Shown here: one piece after another, positions 59,947 through 64,000 of the stretch
How the letters are laid out: each line of letters begins with the position of its first letter
Position numbering within the stretch: the stretch's first letter is position 1
DNA from: Modestobacter versicolor
GTDB taxonomy: Bacteria > Actinomycetota > Actinomycetes > Mycobacteriales > Geodermatophilaceae
Direction: 5' to 3'
DNA: 64,000 bases
Assembly: GCF_014195485.1 (NCBI RefSeq)
Contig: NZ_JACIBU010000001.1
Coordinates: forward strand, 372,001-436,000
Notes under the pieces: generated by a model
Databases searched by the model: none
What the model was told of the DNA's origin: nothing
What the model saw: the letters and a program-made list of their open reading frames with translations, nothing else
Made by a program: the position numbers and the translations under genes

Positions 59947-60120
59947 TCAGGTCGGTTGCCGGCTCCCCGCGTCGGCGATGACCAGGCGACTCGCGATGAG
60001 CAGTGCCATTGCTACGACCACCCACCAGCTGCCCGCGAGGAGCGCCAGTACGCCCAGAACGAGGGCGGACACGAGGACGATGATCCGTGCAGCAGCCGCG
60101 GACCGACACTCCCGCGGCAC
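59947..60120 (-). CDS. Hypothetical small membrane protein
   Basis: 57 aa from GTG 60120 (or 73 aa from GTG 60168). Two hydrophobic stretches (IIVLVSALVLGVLALLAG and WWVVVAMALLIASRLVIA) form a helical hairpin. The function is unknown. It is divergent from the flavoprotein gene by ~90 nt and could be part of its region, though no link is seen. The start is uncertain because no RBS is clear. Confidence 0.45.
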   Translation of the reverse strand: MPRECRSAAAARIIVLVSALVLGVLALLAGSWWVVVAMALLIASRLVIADAGSRQPT

Positions 60121-60207
60121 GCGGCCCGCCGATGAATCCTGGGGGCAGCGACCACTCCCTCCCGCCACGGCCGTAACGCCCGCAGAGGTGGGGGAGACAC
60201 CACGGGT

Positions 60208-61632
60208 ATGACATCCAGCTCGGTGGGGCCCGCGTCGAACACCCATGACGTCATCGTCGTCGGTGCGGGACCTGGTGGGGAGGATGCGACCACTGCGCTG
60301 CTCCGGGCGGGGCTCTCCGTCGCGATGGTCGAGTCCGAGCTGGTCGGGGGGGAGTGCTTCAACTGGGCATGCGTACCGAGCAAGGCGATGCTCCGAGCTG
60401 GCCATGCACTCCGTTCGGCTCACCGACTGCCCGGCGCCCACGAGGTGATCAGCGGTCCGCTCCAGGCGGCAGCCGTCCTCGCACATCGCGACGAGGTGAT
60501 CTCCCACCGCGACGACAGCGGGTTGGTCGAGGGGTTCACCGGGGCAGGCGCGACGTTCGTCCGCGGACACGGTCGTCTCGACGGCCCGCGTCGGGTGGTC
60601 GTGGAGACGGCGGACGGCCGGCTGGTCCTGACGGCGACTCTCGCCGTCATCGTCGCCACGGGCTCCACGGTCGCGTTCCCGGACGTGCCAGGGCTGGCGC
60701 AGGCCGGCCCGTGGACGAACAGAGAGGCGACGTCGGCCCGACGGGCGCCCCGCAGGCTCACCGTCCTGGGCAGTGGGGCCGTCGCACTCGAGCTGGCACA
60801 GGCCTGGCGCTCGCTGGGCAGCGAACGGGTCGTCGTCCTGAGCCGGCGGGCCACGCTGCTGCCCGATCTCGAACCGTTCGCCGGCGAGTTGGTGCTGGAG
60901 GGCCTGCGCGACTCCGGGGTGGACGTCCGCTTCGGCGTCCGGGTGCTCCGAGTCGACCGATCCGCAGCCGGCGGGGAGGTCGCCGTCCAGCTCGATGACG
61001 GGACGGCCCTCGTCTCCGACGAACTCCTGGTGGCGACCGGTAAGCGGCCGACCACCCAGGACCTGGGTCTGGAGGCGGCGGGACTCCGTCCCGGCGAGAT
61101 CGTCGAGGTCGACGACAGCATGCGGGTACCGGGGAGCGACTGGCTGTACGCGATCGGCGACGTGAACGGCCGAGCACTCTTCACTCACCAGGCCAGCTAC
61201 CACGCCCGGGTCGCAGCGGCCGCCATCGCGGCGCGGAGCCAGGGGGCAGAGCCGGACTTCCTGGCGGAAGCGGACTCCTACGCCGTGCCCCGAGTCCTGT
61301 TCACCGACCCCGAGGTCGCCTCGGTCGGCCTGTCCCACGCGCAGGCGGTCGGGCGGGGGATACGGGCGCGGGTGGTCGAGGCGGACCTCGGGAAGGTGCT
61401 CGGAGCCCAGTTGCACGCCGATGGTTACCGCGGGCGCGTGAGCCTGGTGGTCGACCAGGACGCGAGCGTGCTCGTGGGCGCCACGTTCGTCGGTCAGGAC
61501 GTCGCCGACATGGTGCACGCCGCGTCGGTCGCCGTCGTGGGGCGCGTGCCCCTCGAGAGGCTGCGCCACGTCATCCCGAGCTTCCCCACCATGAGCGAGG
61601 TGTGGCTCGACCTCGTGCCGTCGGCATCGTGA
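60208..61632 (+). CDS. FAD-dependent pyridine nucleotide-disulfide oxidoreductase
   Basis: 474 aa. FAD-binding VVGAGPGGEDATTALLRAG, redox-active disulfide GGECFNWACVPSKAM (C50, C55), second nucleotide site VLGSGAVALELAQA, and C-terminal FPTMSEVW. This is the dihydrolipoamide dehydrogenase/mercuric reductase class. The N-terminal heavy-metal domain and the C-terminal CC pair of mercuric reductases are absent, and the HPT motif is degenerate (IPSFPTMSE), so the substrate is open. ATG 60208 follows GGGGGAG. Codon use is less GC3-biased than in earlier genes. Confidence 0.88.
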   Translation: MTSSSVGPASNTHDVIVVGAGPGGEDATTALLRAGLSVAMVESELVGGECFNWACVPSKAMLRAGHALRSAHRLPGAHEVISGPLQAAAVLAHRDEVISHRDDSGLVEGFTGAGATFVRGHGRLDGPRRVVVETADGRLVLTATLAVIVATGSTVAFPDVPGLAQAGPWTNREATSARRAPRRLTVLGSGAVALELAQAWRSLGSERVVVLSRRATLLPDLEPFAGELVLEGLRDSGVDVRFGVRVLRVDRSAAGGEVAVQLDDGTALVSDELLVATGKRPTTQDLGLEAAGLRPGEIVEVDDSMRVPGSDWLYAIGDVNGRALFTHQASYHARVAAAAIAARSQGAEPDFLAEADSYAVPRVLFTDPEVASVGLSHAQAVGRGIRARVVEADLGKVLGAQLHADGYRGRVSLVVDQDASVLVGATFVGQDVADMVHAASVAVVGRVPLERLRHVIPSFPTMSEVWLDLVPSAS

Positions 61633-61658
61633 ACTGAGGGGCGCCGGGACCGCCGGGC

Positions 61659-62636
61659 TCAGGAGGACACGAGCCCAATGCCGGCCAGCGCCAGCGCGAC
61701 GCCGACCAGCTGCCAGCGGTTGACGCGTTCGCGCAGGAAGACGGCGGCGATGAGCACCGCGACCACCGGGTCGAGCGACCCCAGCGGGCCGACCACGGCC
61801 AGCGGGCCCACGCCGATCGCGTACGTCAGTGCGACGTCGGAGGCGACGTCGAGCACGGCGATCGCCCCGGCAACGCCGAGCAGCCGTGCACTCGGACGTA
61901 CACACCGCAACGTGTGACGGCTCGCGGCCAGCACGGTGACCAGCAGGGAACCCGCTTGCACTGCCAGTGCCACCAGCAGCGCCGTGGCCAGGGCCAAGCC
62001 ATCGTCAGACGTGGGCGCAGCGCTCGCGATGGCCACGTCCACGATGATGAAGAAGGACCCGAAGCCGACCGCCGCCACCACGGACAACAGCACCGCAGCC
62101 AGCGCCGGGCGTGCGTAGGCGAAGGGCCTGCACTGGTCGTGGACGGGGGCCACCTGGGATCGTCCGGGGGCGCCCAGTGGTCGTCGCGGCCAGATGTCGG
62201 TCGTGTGGGAAGCGTTGTCGCTCCGCAGGGCGATCACCAGGATCCCGGCGACGACGGCGACCAACCCGACGATCGCGCTGACGCTGAGCTGTTCGCCGGT
62301 CACCAGCCCGCCGACGAGCGGGATCACGACACCGGCGCCGGACACCGGGGCGACGATCGACGTCGGCCCGTTCTGCAGTGCGGTGTAGAAGGCCAGCACG
62401 CCGAGGGCTCCGAGCACGCCGGCCACGCCACCCCAGACCAGGCCAGGCACGGTCGGTTCCGGCCGCTGGAGGAACACCCCACCGGTCAACATGACCACCG
62501 CGAGCAGCTGCACCCAGAGGGCAACCGACGACGCTGTGTGGCGACGGACGGCCACTCCCGCCAGGACGTCGCCCACGCCGTAGCCGATGCTCGACGCGAC
62601 GGCGAGCAGCGCCGCCCCGGTCGTCAGTGAGAACAC
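61659..62636 (-). CDS. EamA-family (DMT) transporter
   Basis: 325 aa with ten predicted membrane segments in two five-helix EamA repeats (ALLAVASSIGYGVGDVLAG at the start of the first, LAAVLLSVVAAVGFGSFFII starting the second). The ends LGALGVLAFYTALQNGPTSIV and LDPVVAVLIAAVFLRERVN are EamA hallmarks. A 40-residue hydrophilic linker joins the repeats. It exports or imports metabolites; the substrate is unknown. GTG 62636 is the start; longer upstream sequence is not conserved. Converges on the flavoprotein gene. Confidence 0.85.
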   Translation of the reverse strand: MFSLTTGAALLAVASSIGYGVGDVLAGVAVRRHTASSVALWVQLLAVVMLTGGVFLQRPEPTVPGLVWGGVAGVLGALGVLAFYTALQNGPTSIVAPVSGAGVVIPLVGGLVTGEQLSVSAIVGLVAVVAGILVIALRSDNASHTTDIWPRRPLGAPGRSQVAPVHDQCRPFAYARPALAAVLLSVVAAVGFGSFFIIVDVAIASAAPTSDDGLALATALLVALAVQAGSLLVTVLAASRHTLRCVRPSARLLGVAGAIAVLDVASDVALTYAIGVGPLAVVGPLGSLDPVVAVLIAAVFLRERVNRWQLVGVALALAGIGLVSS

Positions 62637-62709
62637 GTGAGCACAGCCGGGATCGCGTCCGGGAGCGGGTCGACGCGAGCCCCGCGTCCGCGGCCGGGTC
62701 GGGCCTGCG

Positions 62710-62931
62710 TCACGGTGTCGCTCGCCGGTCGGCCACGCCGAGGCAGGGCGCGCACAGAGCCGACGGCGGGGAAGCGAGCTCTGCCCCGACCACCCGGATG
62801 TCGGCGTCGGTGAGAACCTCGTCCATGCCTGCCACCGTGTCGGCCCCGTGCTCGAGTGACTGCCGGGCGGACTCCCGGCCCGAGCCTTGGTTGGCGCCGG
62901 TGACGAGCACTGTCGCGTTCTCGATCCGCAT
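62710..62931 (-). pseudogene. SDR N-terminal remnant
   Basis: The frame from ATG 62931 reads MRIENATVLVTGANQGSG, the nucleotide-binding start of SDR enzymes, continues with a helix-like RESARQSLEHGADTV, then departs and stops after 73 residues. The rest of an SDR (Asn-Ala-Ala-Gly, Tyr-x3-Lys) is not found in any frame downstream. A decayed or truncated gene is the simplest reading. Confidence 0.5.
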
Positions 62932-63430
62932 GTCGGTGAGACATGCCGATGTCCGCCTGCGTTACACGGCCACGGAACTCGAGGGCGCCGGTCGTGTCCC
63001 GACGCCGCGCGAGACTCCCGCACCTCCTCCGGAGAGGAGGGTGGTCGCGCCGCCGGGAGGGGACCGGCGGGACATGCCCCTCGAGGTGGAACGCCGGGGA
63101 GCTGGCGCGGGGTCAGGGCCCGTGTGCCGGTGTCCCGCCGTCCTCGAGGGGCGTCGCTGCTCAGCCCGGCCCGGCGCGCGGCACCACACCCGTTCGCGCG
63201 GACGCACCTCGTCTGCCGGGAGGCTGGAAGAGTGCACCCATGCGGTCATCGGGGTCCGGCGCGGTGACGGGCCGTGGCGATGACGACGTCCTGGGGATGC
63301 GCCTGAGCGGCCGGTGCGTCCACGGTCAGTCCGGTGGGCGAGCTGGCACGGCAGTGCCGGACGGTCGCGGCCACGGGTGGGGACCGCGGCGCGACGCGCG
63401 GCTCCTGGGTGCACCGTCGGGCTGCGACCG
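62932..63430. other. Gene-poor stretch
   Basis: About 500 nt without a coding sequence that I can support; frames here give Arg/Ser/Pro-rich sequences with no domain. It presumably carries the sigma factor promoter, but no -35/-10 pair is clear. Confidence 0.5.
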
Positions 63431-64000
63431 GTGACGGGAGCCACCGCACCGTCAGGTCGAGGTCGGTCGAGGACCTTCGAGGACGACGACGTTCTAGTGA
63501 CGGCGCTCCAGGCCGGGGACGAGGCTGCCTTCGCACACGTCCTCGATCACCACAGCGCGGCCCTGCTGCGAGTGGCCATGCTCCACGTCAGCAGCCGCCA
63601 GGTGGCTGAGGAGGTGGTGCAGGACGCGTGGCTGGCGGTGATCCAGGGGATCGACAGGTTCGAGCGCCGCTCGTCCTTCAAGACCTGGTTGTTCCAGATC
63701 CTGCTGAACAAGGCCAGGACGCGGGGTGCCCGGGAGCGACGCAGCGTGCCGTTCAGTTCCGCCGGCGGCGCCGGGGACTCCTGGGGAGGAGCGGTGCCGC
63801 CCGAGCGGTTCAGAGGAGTCGATGATCCCGAGTTCCCGCACTGGTGGGCGAGCTACCCGACACGCTGGGACACGCTCCCGGAGAGGCGGCTGGTCGGCCA
63901 GGAGACCCTCGACAAGGTGCGCGCCGCGATCGACGCGTTGACACCCAGGCAGCGCGAGGTCGTGACCTTGCGGGACGTGCACGGGTGGACGGCCGACGAG
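63431..64000 (+). CDS. ECF-type RNA polymerase sigma factor (3' end cut by window)
   Basis: 190 residues visible, open at the window end. Region 2 is clear: LQAGDEAAFAHVLDHHSAAL, VAEEVVQDAWLAVIQGIDRF and SSFKTWLFQILLNKARTR. Region 4 begins with AIDALTPRQREVVTLRDVHG and would continue outside. The linker between regions is long (~60 residues, with HWWASYPTRWDTLPERR). The start GTG 63431 is chosen because residues EDDDVLVTALQ before the internal GTG 63497 fit the family. The regulon and any anti-sigma partner are not visible. Confidence 0.88.
   Translation, partial: MTGATAPSGRGRSRTFEDDDVLVTALQAGDEAAFAHVLDHHSAALLRVAMLHVSSRQVAEEVVQDAWLAVIQGIDRFERRSSFKTWLFQILLNKARTRGARERRSVPFSSAGGAGDSWGGAVPPERFRGVDDPEFPHWWASYPTRWDTLPERRLVGQETLDKVRAAIDALTPRQREVVTLRDVHGWTADE

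Noticed and set aside
60208-61632. Mercuric reductase
   Set aside because: No N-terminal metal domain, no C-terminal cysteine pair and no mer genes nearby; kept as a general disulfide oxidoreductase.
62962-63444. 160-aa - strand frame before the sigma factor
   Set aside because: Arg/Pro/Ser-rich, no domain, no RBS and a codon pattern unlike genes; treated as non-coding.

Overview
The window reads as chromosomal DNA of a high-GC actinobacterium. The gene families (SufR-SufBDCSU-SufT with a Rieske ferredoxin, mycofactocin-type NDMA-dependent alcohol dehydrogenases, NlpC/P60 hydrolase, MoxR/DUF58/VWA trio), the many GTG starts, the frequent 4-nt ATGA/GTGA gene overlaps and the TANNNT-type promoters 6-8 nt before start codons all fit. 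The style is closest to Geodermatophilaceae (Blastococcus, Modestobacter, Geodermatophilus); this assignment is an inference from gene content. No rRNA, tRNA, CRISPR array, integrase or insertion sequence was seen.

Layout. 1-7068: end of sufR, then sufB-sufD-Rieske ferredoxin-sufC-sufS-sufU-sufT and a GNAT acetyltransferase; this is the iron-sulfur cluster assembly operon. 7071-11176: palindromic repeats and two paralogous polytopic membrane proteins. 11304-19545: ABC-F ATPase, small HTH protein, enoyl-CoA hydratase-like protein, fused ABC exporter, a two-gene ABC system, a SnoaL-like protein, a two-domain sulfurtransferase and small hypotheticals. 19553-25843: CbiX-like chelatase, an atypical SDR overlapping aconitase, aconitase, PAP2 phosphatase and a sirtuin.

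25850-51838 is the most interesting part: a roughly 26-kb catabolic supercluster. An IclR regulator is divergent from a tightly coupled operon holding two copies of a [UGSC-family redox protein + uncharacterised ~355-aa partner] module, three SDRs and a 76-aa CxxC protein, preceded by a 22-codon leader ORF. A convergent operon (SDR, amidohydrolase, CoA-transferase B and A) follows, then two NDMA-type alcohol dehydrogenases flanking an aldehyde dehydrogenase, a third Zn alcohol dehydrogenase, a second amidohydrolase, a complete family-5 (oligopeptide-type) ABC importer with a SnoaL-like protein and an SDR, and an acyl-CoA ligase. Together these suggest uptake, stepwise alcohol/aldehyde oxidation, ring or C-C hydrolysis and CoA activation of one organic substrate. 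The substrate cannot be read from the sequence.

52121-62636: secreted NlpC/P60 peptidoglycan hydrolase, MoxR-DUF58-VWA operon, membrane diguanylate cyclase, quinone-oxidoreductase-like protein, a small membrane protein, a flavoprotein disulfide oxidoreductase and an EamA-type transporter. 62637-64000: a gene-poor, less GC-biased stretch with a short SDR remnant, then the start of an ECF sigma factor cut by the window end.
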